A program made the position numbers and the translations under genes. Source: a beta proteobacterium CB (GTDB lineage: Bacteria; Pseudomonadota; Gammaproteobacteria; Burkholderiales; Burkholderiaceae). From it: a stretch of DNA of 64,000 bases. The notes under the pieces are model-generated. The model searched no databases. It saw only the letters and a list, made by a program, of their open reading frames with translations, and was not told the origin of the DNA. Below, piece by piece: positions 56,565 through 64,000 of this stretch (the stretch's first letter is position 1; each line of letters opens with the position of its first letter). The stretch is from assembly GCA_000342265.1 (NCBI GenBank), contig CP004348.1:558001-622000 (forward strand), written 5' to 3'.

Positions 56565-57533
56565 GTGGACATTGTCTGGCTTGCCCTAGTCTTAGTAGGA
56601 CTTGCCTCCCTAGCTGGAGTGATGTGGTCTCTATATCGTATTTGGGTAGAGCATTTCAGTGAGCACAGCCGATTATTTGGTAGACGCCTCCAGGCTATTG
56701 GTGAAATAGCCAGCTTAGGCAGGGTGGCTGCTATGCAAGTGCGTAAATTCAGTGAGTCTGAGTGGTTCAATCACTGGCTAATCGAAAAGCCACTGTCCCA
56801 TCAGATTGACCAGCAATTATTAAAAGCGGGCTTAAGTCAGACTGTCAGCGACTTTCTTCTGATTACAGGTATGTCGGGCTGTCTTGGCCTCATTCTTGGA
56901 TATTGGCAGTCTGGACTCTTGATTGGCCTCCTCTGTTTGATTGCTGGGCTGATCTTGCCTTATGGAATTCTTGGGGTGATTGTGAGTCGGCGCCAAACCA
57001 AGTTAGAGGAGCAATTGCCTGAAGTTTTTGATTTTATTGCTCGCTCGATGCAAGCTGGGCATGCTTTTAATGCCGCCTTACAAATGGCTGCGACAGAGGC
57101 GCCAGAGCCAGTAGCAACGGAATTTAAGTTGGCATTCAATCAGGTGAATCTAGGAATGCCAATCCAAAAAGCATTGTCTGAGTTGGCACAACGAGTCGAT
57201 TGCGCTGATATGCGATATTTTGCGATTGCCGTCATGATTAATCGCGAAGTTGGTGGAGATCTATCTGGGCTGCTGCGCAATGTTTCTGAATTGATTCGGG
57301 AGCGAATTAAGTTGCGGATGGCAATCTATGCTATGACTGCCGAAGGAAGGTTCTCCGCTTGGATCTTGGGATTGCTTCCACTTGCATTGGCTGGACTGTT
57401 ATATGCAATGAACCCCGAGTTCATAGCCCCGTTGTGGCGCGAAGAGTCTGGTCGACGGCTGGTGACGTATGCATTCTTACTCATGATGTTTGGGATCTTT
57501 TGGATGTCCAGATTGACGAAGGTAAGAGTATGA
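56565..57533 (+). CDS. tadB: Tad inner-membrane platform protein TadB
   Basis: The 322-residue GspF-like protein starts at GTG. Two to three N-terminal helices, then a cytoplasmic GspF domain with QLPEVFDFIARSMQAGHAFN and VNREVGGDLSGLL-like MINREVGGDLSGLL, and two final helices. It forms the platform with TadC. The stop overlaps the tadC start (ATGA). Confidence 0.93.
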   Translation: MDIVWLALVLVGLASLAGVMWSLYRIWVEHFSEHSRLFGRRLQAIGEIASLGRVAAMQVRKFSESEWFNHWLIEKPLSHQIDQQLLKAGLSQTVSDFLLITGMSGCLGLILGYWQSGLLIGLLCLIAGLILPYGILGVIVSRRQTKLEEQLPEVFDFIARSMQAGHAFNAALQMAATEAPEPVATEFKLAFNQVNLGMPIQKALSELAQRVDCADMRYFAIAVMINREVGGDLSGLLRNVSELIRERIKLRMAIYAMTAEGRFSAWILGLLPLALAGLLYAMNPEFIAPLWREESGRRLVTYAFLLMMFGIFWMSRLTKVRV

Positions 57534-58471
57534 GTATGGATCTTGGTACCGTATTGATTCTAGGTCTTATCTTTATCCTAAGCCTACTGGGCACTTATTT
57601 TTTGGGTGACTACCTGCTAAATATTCAACTTAGGAAACGTTTGGAGATTATCAAAGATGTTAACTATGATGAAATTCATCCTTTAGTTTCTAATTCTGAG
57701 CAGCTTGCGCGGGTGGTGCTGGAGCGCCTGGTGGGTTTTTCTATGGAGGATGAGAAATGGGAGTCATCTGAAATACGCACCAGATTTCTCAATGCTGGCT
57801 ATCGAAGCCATGTGATTATTTTGCTTTATTTTGGTGGCAAAACCATCCTTACCTTATTGCTCCCAATGTTGTATTTGCTAGATGTCCTCCTTTTTTCTAG
57901 CTTCACGAATGGCGCGCAAATTTCCATGGTCGCTGTAGCCTTAGCTTGTATTGGGTTTTATTTGCCAAACGCGTTGTTAGCCCTAAAAATAAGGTTGCGT
58001 AAGCGGGAGATATTTGAAAATTTTCCAGATGCTCTAGATCTTATTCGAGTTTGTGTCAGTGCTGGCTTAGGGCTAGATGCTGCTATTGCTAAGGTGGGCG
58101 AGGAGCTAGCAATTACCAGTAAAGCCTTGGCCGAAGAGTTTCATCTTTTAAGTTTAGAGTTACGTGCCGGTGCAACTCGAGACCATGCCTTACGAAATCT
58201 CGCCACTCGAACAGGTGTCGAGGATATCAATGCCCTCGTAGGCATGTTGATTCAAGCGGAGAAGTTTGGCACTAGTGTGAACGACTCTCTAAAGGTGCAC
58301 GCAGAGAGTTTACGAAGCAAGCGGCAGATTCGGGCTCAAGAAGAGGCTGCAAAAATTCCCGTGAAGTTAACCGTGCCAATGATTCTTTGCATTCTGCCGG
58401 CAGTCTTTGTAGTGGTGCTTGGGCCTGCGGTTCTAGGAATGATTAAAAACTTCTCTAAAGCGTTTGGATAG
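57530..58471 (+). CDS. tadC: Tad inner-membrane platform protein TadC
   Basis: The ATG in the ATGA overlap with tadB gives 313 residues; longer frames upstream run inside tadB. It is a second GspF protein with FPDALDLIRVCVSAGLGLDAA and GVEDINALVGMLIQAEKFGTS. It ends the Tad operon and converges on the GGDEF gene at 58455 with a 17-bp overlap. No tadD or tadV follows. Confidence 0.93.
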   Translation: MSMDLGTVLILGLIFILSLLGTYFLGDYLLNIQLRKRLEIIKDVNYDEIHPLVSNSEQLARVVLERLVGFSMEDEKWESSEIRTRFLNAGYRSHVIILLYFGGKTILTLLLPMLYLLDVLLFSSFTNGAQISMVAVALACIGFYLPNALLALKIRLRKREIFENFPDALDLIRVCVSAGLGLDAAIAKVGEELAITSKALAEEFHLLSLELRAGATRDHALRNLATRTGVEDINALVGMLIQAEKFGTSVNDSLKVHAESLRSKRQIRAQEEAAKIPVKLTVPMILCILPAVFVVVLGPAVLGMIKNFSKAFG

Positions 58472-59315
58472 GCCCTAGCTCCGGAGTCCATAAGGCTACA
58501 CAATTTCTGCCAGAGTTTTTGGCCTTGTACATCGCCAAGTCTGATTGGCGAATATATTCTTGAAGTCTATTTTGCGATTTCTGAAGATCGAATTCGTGGG
58601 GGTTGTAGACCGCAACACCAATACTGATGGTGATTTTTACTTCTTTCTCATCCGCATAAGCACAGGTTGATTGTTCAACAGCCTTGCGAATTCTTTCTGC
58701 TGTCACAGATGCTTGTTCGGTAGATGTGTCTGGCAATATGACCAGAAATTCTTCACCCCCAAAACGCCCTATGGAGTCAATTTCGCGCACGGATCGTTGG
58801 AGATGGGAGATTAAATTTTGAAGAACGACATCACCGACAAGATGCCCGTATTGATCATTAACGAATTTAAAGTGATCAATATCGATCATGAGCACGGCTA
58901 CTGGTTGGAGATTGCGATGAGCGCGCTGAAATTCTTGTTCAAGATGGGACATGATTCCCGCGCGGTTAAGTGCGCCTGTTAGGGGGTCTGTTTGGGTGAG
59001 CCCCTCTAATACCGTTTTTTGTTTTTCTAGATCGATAAAGATATTTTTGAGGCCATACATAGCAATCGCCATACCAATGGATATTGCCACTGTAAGACTG
59101 GCCTCAAGTGGGCTGCTGATCTCTGTCTGAGTATGGCTTGTCAAAGTAACAACACGCCTCAGTAACATCACCCCTAAAACAGTGCTCATGACGATCCAGG
59201 AGTAACGAAAGCGCCCTGAATTCTTATAGGCTGATATTGCGATGGCAATACTGATAGATTGCGCGAAGAGCGCTATTGCATAGCAATAGATTTCGTATGA
59301 GAGATTGCTTGCCAT
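58455..59315 (-). CDS. Membrane diguanylate cyclase (GGEEF)
   Basis: The 286-residue protein has about four N-terminal helices (residues 8-105) and a GGDEF domain. The active site is GGEEF, which is functional in most cyclases, and the inhibitory RxxD is present (REIDSIGRFGGEEF). It should make c-di-GMP. It converges on tadC with overlap of 17 bp, so the two transcripts are antisense at their ends. Confidence 0.92.
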   Translation of the reverse strand: MASNLSYEIYCYAIALFAQSISIAIAISAYKNSGRFRYSWIVMSTVLGVMLLRRVVTLTSHTQTEISSPLEASLTVAISIGMAIAMYGLKNIFIDLEKQKTVLEGLTQTDPLTGALNRAGIMSHLEQEFQRAHRNLQPVAVLMIDIDHFKFVNDQYGHLVGDVVLQNLISHLQRSVREIDSIGRFGGEEFLVILPDTSTEQASVTAERIRKAVEQSTCAYADEKEVKITISIGVAVYNPHEFDLQKSQNRLQEYIRQSDLAMYKAKNSGRNCVALWTPELGPIQTL

Positions 59316-59413
59316 GGATTATCTCAATGAATTACCAATATAGATTGGTGGGTAAATCAAGTAAGGTTCATTATCAAAGATCGCTAATCTAGAGGGTGTA
59401 ATAGGTTAACAAT

Positions 59414-60940
59414 TTAAGCGCTTAAATCGGTAGAGAAAATTTTGACTTGATTTCGTCCATGAAACTTAGCGTAGTACATCGCTTTGTCAGCATTGGAGGA
59501 GAGCGTCTCTTCGTTGTCGCCATGCTCTGGATAGATTGCAATCCCTAAACTAGCGCCAGAGACAAGCTCCTTGCCATCGACTATGAAGCTTGCTTTGAGA
59601 GCAGATCTTACCTTCTCAGCTATTAAAAGGGCGCTCTCAACAGAGTCAATATTAGGCAAAAGAATCACAAATTCGTCTCCGCCAATTCGTGCCACCGTAT
59701 CTGATGATCGAACACAGCCTTGCATTCGATTTGCGGCGGTACAAATAGCGACATCACCAGCAGCATGACTATGCAGATCATTAATTGTTTTCAGATTGTC
59801 TAAGTCAATATACATCAGGGCAAATTTACTCTTGTTACGGTGCGCCAGCGAAATTGTTTGACGCAGTCTATCGCCAAAGAGTAAGCGGTTTGGAAGTTCC
59901 GTTAGAGCATCATGATTCGCTAGGTGGTGATTCTTCGAGTTCGACCTTAGTGCTCTTAAAAACAGTTTGGCCCCAATAAAGAGCAATATTAGGCTAAAGA
60001 CGGTGGTGTAGAAGATGCCATAAATGCTACTGCGCCAGCTTTTCAAATAAAGCTCTTCGCTAGCAGCAACCACCACCACTAGCGGATAGCTGGAGACCTT
60101 TTGAAACGCAATCATGCGCTTTATGCGTTCATTTTCTCGAATGGCTGTTGGGGTGTCAGTGGTAATTACTTTTCCCATGAGTGCTGGGTTTTTCATCACA
60201 TTATCAAAAACTACACCGTCATTTTTTTTACCAATACGGTTTTCGACCAATGGCCAGCGAGTAAGCAATGTTTGATCATTTTTGAAGAGCCCCAAAGCGG
60301 AGCCATCACCCAATTGGGCGCCAATTTTTTCATAGAATTTTGAGAACACTTCTACCGAGACTCCAACGAGTGCAATCCCAAGAAATTCTCCATTGGAATT
60401 CGAAATTCTGCGCGCTAGGTAGAAAACCCATTTTCCATTGCCTTTATTGCGCACGGGATCGCTGAAATAAGTCTCCGATGAATTATGAGTGCTGAGATAT
60501 TTAAAGTAGTCGCGCTCTGATAAGTCGATATTGGGGGGAGGGTATGAGCGAGAGAAGTTAATTACCTTGCCATCCGATGCGACATAGGTGGTTACATCAA
60601 TAATCGAGTTAGCACTGGTTTTTTCCTCTAAATTGAGAAATTGCTCCTTTTTACCTGCAAACTCTCTGTAAGCCTTTTCGGTCTTAATATTAGCGGCTGT
60701 CACAGCATCTACTAGGCTGTCTAAGGCTGTATTGGCGGAAAACATCGTTTGGGCTGCATGCTCAGATAGAACGACCGTCAACCCTGCAATTTGCTCAGAA
60801 TGATCCCTAATCGAGTTTTGACGCAAAATATAGGCTGAAGTCGCAGCGCTCAGGATAAAAATCAAGGCTAGAGCTACTGAGACTATAGCAATCAGCCTAA
60901 CATTTTTTTTAGTTCCAGAATTTATGTCCATTGTTTCCAT
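59414..60940 (-). CDS. dCACHE-type membrane diguanylate cyclase
   Basis: From ATG at 60940 the product is 508 residues; ATG at 60931 is also possible. A transmembrane helix (about 13-35) is followed by a large periplasmic double-CACHE-like domain with LSERDYFKYLSTHN and FYLARRISNSNGEFLG, a second helix and a GGDEF domain. The active site GGDEF and inhibitory RxxD (RSSDTVARIGGDEF) are intact. It senses an external ligand to control c-di-GMP synthesis. It diverges from the SUMF1-like gene across 39 bp. Confidence 0.92.
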   Translation of the reverse strand: METMDINSGTKKNVRLIAIVSVALALIFILSAATSAYILRQNSIRDHSEQIAGLTVVLSEHAAQTMFSANTALDSLVDAVTAANIKTEKAYREFAGKKEQFLNLEEKTSANSIIDVTTYVASDGKVINFSRSYPPPNIDLSERDYFKYLSTHNSSETYFSDPVRNKGNGKWVFYLARRISNSNGEFLGIALVGVSVEVFSKFYEKIGAQLGDGSALGLFKNDQTLLTRWPLVENRIGKKNDGVVFDNVMKNPALMGKVITTDTPTAIRENERIKRMIAFQKVSSYPLVVVVAASEELYLKSWRSSIYGIFYTTVFSLILLFIGAKLFLRALRSNSKNHHLANHDALTELPNRLLFGDRLRQTISLAHRNKSKFALMYIDLDNLKTINDLHSHAAGDVAICTAANRMQGCVRSSDTVARIGGDEFVILLPNIDSVESALLIAEKVRSALKASFIVDGKELVSGASLGIAIYPEHGDNEETLSSNADKAMYYAKFHGRNQVKIFSTDLSA

Positions 60941-60979
60941 ATTATCAGGCAAGCTCTCGCTCGGAGCGGAAGAAAAATT

Positions 60980-61756
60980 ATGAAAAAAGTAGATATCTAC
61001 CAAATTATTTTTGGACTATTGCTTTCGGCAATTGCCTTTTATTTTATTTTTCGTGCTACCCCAGCACAAAGTCAAGTAAAGCCTATTTCGTTGATTCCAA
61101 CAATCCAAATAGGGAGTGTGAATTGGGATCAAACGGAGATGATCGTGGGCGAGGTTAAAGCTTTTGCTGATGCAACAGGGTTTGTTAGCGAGGCAGAGAA
61201 GAATGGCGGCGGACTTTCTTATGAGTCAGGCTTTGTTAAAAAGCCAGGTTGGACTTGGAGATCCCCCTATGGTGTTCCCGCAGGCAACCAAGAGCCTACT
61301 GTCCATCTAAATCAAAAGGAGGCGCAGTCCATTTGTCGTTTCTTTGGTAAACGTTTACCAACTGATGCGGAGTGGGTGGCGGCTGCTTTCTTGGAGCAAA
61401 GGTCCAATCCTCCTGTAGGCTTTACAAGGAATCAGCGTTACCCTTTTCCTGGGGGGACTAGCCCGCACGTGTCACATTGCTTAAATGGTTGTGGTGACTA
61501 CAAGGGTTTGGCACCAGCGGGCGCACTGAATCGTGGTACTGGCCATGTTGCTGCTGGTGTAACCAAGCCTGGAGTCAATGGGCTACTGGATATGGGCGGA
61601 AACGTATGGGAGTGGACCTCAACCGCCCACAATGGCGGTTATATTACTCGAGGAGCATCTTGGTGGTATGGTCCCGAGCGCCAAAAAGAGGCTGATGTTG
61701 AGAGTAAATCGGCAGATATTGCCGTAGTTTATATTGGCTTTCGTTGCGTCTCTTGA
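60980..61756 (+). CDS. Exported SUMF1/FGE-fold protein without the paired catalytic cysteines
   Basis: The 258-residue protein has an N-terminal helix or signal (IIFGLLLSAIAFYFIF) and a formylglycine-generating-type (SUMF1) domain: ICRFFGKRLPTDAEWVAAA, LDMGGNVWEWTS, RGASWW and IGFRCVS. The family modifies sulfatases (FGE) or makes ergothioneine (EgtB) or only binds. The Cys-x4-Cys pair of FGE, expected after RGASW, is absent (WYGPERQKE), so FGE activity is unlikely. No sulfatase is near. It starts 39 bp from a divergent cyclase. Confidence 0.85.
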   Translation: MKKVDIYQIIFGLLLSAIAFYFIFRATPAQSQVKPISLIPTIQIGSVNWDQTEMIVGEVKAFADATGFVSEAEKNGGGLSYESGFVKKPGWTWRSPYGVPAGNQEPTVHLNQKEAQSICRFFGKRLPTDAEWVAAAFLEQRSNPPVGFTRNQRYPFPGGTSPHVSHCLNGCGDYKGLAPAGALNRGTGHVAAGVTKPGVNGLLDMGGNVWEWTSTAHNGGYITRGASWWYGPERQKEADVESKSADIAVVYIGFRCVS

Positions 61757-61940
61757 TGGTTTGTATCCTTGACTTATATAGTAGATAAATACTATTTTTA
61801 GGCTATTTGTACAGAGTAACCTGTATTTAGTAGAAAAGTGCTAGCCAGGCCCTACCTTTGTTTTTATTATTGCCAATTACGTGGCCAATTAATAAACCAA
61901 ATTACATCGTGCACAATTCCAACCTTTCAAAGCATTACCT

Positions 61941-64000
61941 TTGATTTCCTCAATACCAGATCGCTTGAGTCATTTGTATACCAAAGATGCTGTCATTAAG
62001 GCTACGCTTTGGGCTATAGCACACGCTGCAATATCCACATTCTTACTCAACTACTTTTCTGGAACGGCTGGCGCTAGCTCCATTTGGATTCCGGCTGGGA
62101 TTGGGTTGGGGGTATTGATTCTGTATGGGTATCAGTATTGGCCATTCATCTTTATAGGCGCGACGGTCGGTGAATTGGGTGCTGGTCATGAATGGCTTCT
62201 AGCGATGAAGATTGCTGGGGGTGCGGTTATCGGCATGATTGTAGCGGTCGCATTGCTAAGGCGATTTACCAAGTTTGATCAACAGTTAGAAACTCTTAAG
62301 GACTATGCCTGCTTATTGCTGGTTAGTTTTATTGCCGCATTAGTAAGCACATTAATTAATACTCAATTTTTGGCGGCTGCAGGATTAATACCTCCTGAAA
62401 AATTCATGGCAGTGTTTGGTAAGTGGATGACGGGTGATTTTTTCGGCATGGCATTTCTCACGCCAGTTCTTTTGGTGCTGAATGGAGCTTGGTATAAGTC
62501 CTGGACTCGATTAAGGTTGCTCTGTTTGTCCTTCTCGCTGTTTCTAGCATTCATTTTGGGGCAGGTTATTTTTCTTGGTTGGTTTAAGAGTTATATAGAC
62601 TTGACGGGTCGCGGATATGTCTACTTTTTCGTTGTTCTCCTTGTTAGCCTTTATTTTGGTCGGCAGGGGGCGATGCTGCTTTTTAGCATCATGGTTACTC
62701 AGTCCATTTTTGGCGCTTATTCTGGAATAGGTTTTTTTGGTCCTGATTTAATGACTAGGCCCGGACCTTCGCCCACGTGGGCTTACCTCGCAAGCGCCTG
62801 CTCTCTTGGCTTAGCAGTGAGCCTCACGGTCTCCAGCTTTAAGCGTAAAAATGATGACCTTAGTTTGGCTGCGGAGGTTTTAGAAAAGTCGGAGCAACGT
62901 TTTCGGGAGATTGTGGCAAATACCCCGATCTTATTAGCCACCTATGACGCTAAATCAAGGTTGACGGATTACGTTAACCCGCATTTCACCAAAGTCCTTG
63001 GTTATGTTGCCAGTGATTTTGCTTTCCCGGATGCATGGTGGACTATTGCCTATCCGGATTCGGAATATAGAAAAAGCATTCAGGCCGAGTGGAATCTGCG
63101 AGCTGATGAATCTCAAAAAACCGGGGAGCCTTTAACTTTTCTCGAGACCCAAACAACTTGTAAGGATGGCTCAATCAAGCTCATTAATTGGGGCTCCTAT
63201 TTCGCTGCTGATCGTATGGTTATTTATGGCGTAGATGTAACGGAACAGAGACGCGCAGAAGAAGTCCTTCAAGTTACCTCTGCTGTTTACCGAGCCATGG
63301 GTGAGGAGGTGTTAATTTGTGATGCGGATGGCGCCATTCTCATGGTGAATGATGCCTTTCAGATGCTTACTAGTTTCGATTCTAAGGATCTATTGGGTAA
63401 GTCGTTTTCGGGGATTCTGGTAAAGCGTCATAGAGCTAGCTCGTATTCAGACATTCATACCTCACTTGAGACAATGGGTCGCTGGGAAGGGCAGGCATGG
63501 GTGTCCAGAAAAAATGATGAAGCAGTTTTGAAGTTTATTTCTATCTACTCTACTTTTGACGAGCATGGACTACCTCTGCAAAGGGTTATGCTGATATCGG
63601 AAGTGACCAATCAACGCAAAGCGCGCGAGTTAATTAATCAACAAGCAAATTTTGATCCTTTAACTGGGCTACCAAATAGACGCCTTATGCTTGATCGTTT
63701 CGATCAGTTGATCAAGCGAGCTATGCGGAGCAAGCGAAGTGTTGCAGTCATCTACATGGATTTGGATAACTTTAAGGACATTAACGATAGTCGCGGTCAT
63801 GATTTTGGTGATCAATTGCTTAAGGGGGTCGCCACTCGATTGAGGTCAGAGGTTAGAGAGACGGATACCGTAGCGCGTATTGGTGGGGATGAGTTTGTCA
63901 TCCTATTGGGTGAGCTAGAGCGTCCAGAAATTGCCGATTTAATTGTTAGGGAGGTGTCTAAAAACCTTGCTGAACCTATTTTGATTAACCAGCAGATGGT
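61941..64000 (+). CDS. MASE1-PAS-PAS-GGDEF diguanylate cyclase (runs off the right edge)
   Basis: The frame is open from 61896 to the end; the TTG at 61941 is my best start (TTG codons at 61965 and 61974 are alternatives), giving 686 residues so far. Residues about 15-300 form a MASE1 membrane sensor. A PAS domain starts near 318 (SEQRFREIVANTP), a second near 445, and a GGDEF domain near 570 with GGDEF at 648-652 and inhibitory RxxD (RETDTVARIGGDEF). It should make c-di-GMP; an EAL domain could follow beyond the window. Between 61757 and 61940 I see A/T-rich sequence with a possible TTGACT box. Confidence 0.88.
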   Translation, partial: MISSIPDRLSHLYTKDAVIKATLWAIAHAAISTFLLNYFSGTAGASSIWIPAGIGLGVLILYGYQYWPFIFIGATVGELGAGHEWLLAMKIAGGAVIGMIVAVALLRRFTKFDQQLETLKDYACLLLVSFIAALVSTLINTQFLAAAGLIPPEKFMAVFGKWMTGDFFGMAFLTPVLLVLNGAWYKSWTRLRLLCLSFSLFLAFILGQVIFLGWFKSYIDLTGRGYVYFFVVLLVSLYFGRQGAMLLFSIMVTQSIFGAYSGIGFFGPDLMTRPGPSPTWAYLASACSLGLAVSLTVSSFKRKNDDLSLAAEVLEKSEQRFREIVANTPILLATYDAKSRLTDYVNPHFTKVLGYVASDFAFPDAWWTIAYPDSEYRKSIQAEWNLRADESQKTGEPLTFLETQTTCKDGSIKLINWGSYFAADRMVIYGVDVTEQRRAEEVLQVTSAVYRAMGEEVLICDADGAILMVNDAFQMLTSFDSKDLLGKSFSGILVKRHRASSYSDIHTSLETMGRWEGQAWVSRKNDEAVLKFISIYSTFDEHGLPLQRVMLISEVTNQRKARELINQQANFDPLTGLPNRRLMLDRFDQLIKRAMRSKRSVAVIYMDLDNFKDINDSRGHDFGDQLLKGVATRLRSEVRETDTVARIGGDEFVILLGELERPEIADLIVREVSKNLAEPILINQQM

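Noticed and set aside
57359..57529. 57-codon N-terminal extension of TadC
   Set aside because: It overlaps the tadB coding region; the ATGA start at 57530 is normal for coupled tadB-tadC.

Overview
The window is about 64 kb of a moderate-GC chromosome from a betaproteobacterium of the Burkholderiales. The small compact genes, frequent 1-4 nt overlaps, Bug-family transport, ChrA, Acr3-type arsenic genes and the rimP-nusA-infB-rbfA-truB block suggest a freshwater Polynucleobacter-like organism; the genus is an inference that an ortholog search would settle. No rRNA, insertion sequence, phage or CRISPR array was seen, and no gene-free stretch exceeds about 300 bases.

Layout, left half. At 1-467 (minus strand) lie a class I cytochrome c and the first 42 codons of a Tat-exported flavoprotein, resembling the two subunits of a flavocytochrome c. 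At 652-4237 is a three-gene overlapping operon: an ArnT-like GT39 glycosyltransferase, a sialidase-fold protein and a membrane protein. At 4325-10683 (minus) fabI and chrA are followed by a catabolic set (mesaconyl-CoA hydratase-like, MmgE/PrpD, citramalyl-CoA lyase-like, Bug binding protein) that looks like C5-dicarboxylate (itaconate/mesaconate/citramalate) use. At 10734-16379 is yejABEF. Then come a cell-wall hydrolase-like protein that has lost its catalytic Cys, an outer-membrane barrel, a Tat/lipoprotein patatin, scpB and rluB. A compact structured leader or sRNA region precedes rimP-nusA-infB-rbfA-truB, which is followed by typA and tex.

Middle. At 32479-33182 is a Phd/VapC-type toxin-antitoxin pair with a palindromic operator. 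At 33471-36066 is an arsR-arsC-acr3-arsH operon. Next are uspA, a TauE-type permease, an RluA-family enzyme and an orphan ModA.

Right half. From 39561 to the right edge the window is dominated by cyclic-di-GMP signalling: one GGDEF-EAL protein, four GGDEF cyclases (one running off the edge) and two HD-GYP phosphodiesterases. Among these lie dusA, a tRNA-His and a Tad/Flp pilus locus (tadG-tadE divergent from flp1-flp2-cpaB-cpaC-lipoprotein-tadZ-tadA-tadB-tadC). The second Flp pilin (58 aa) and the right-edge MASE1-PAS-PAS-GGDEF protein are easy to miss. The working hypothesis is a surface-attachment module with unusually dense second-messenger control. It lacks a local prepilin peptidase (tadV/cpaA).
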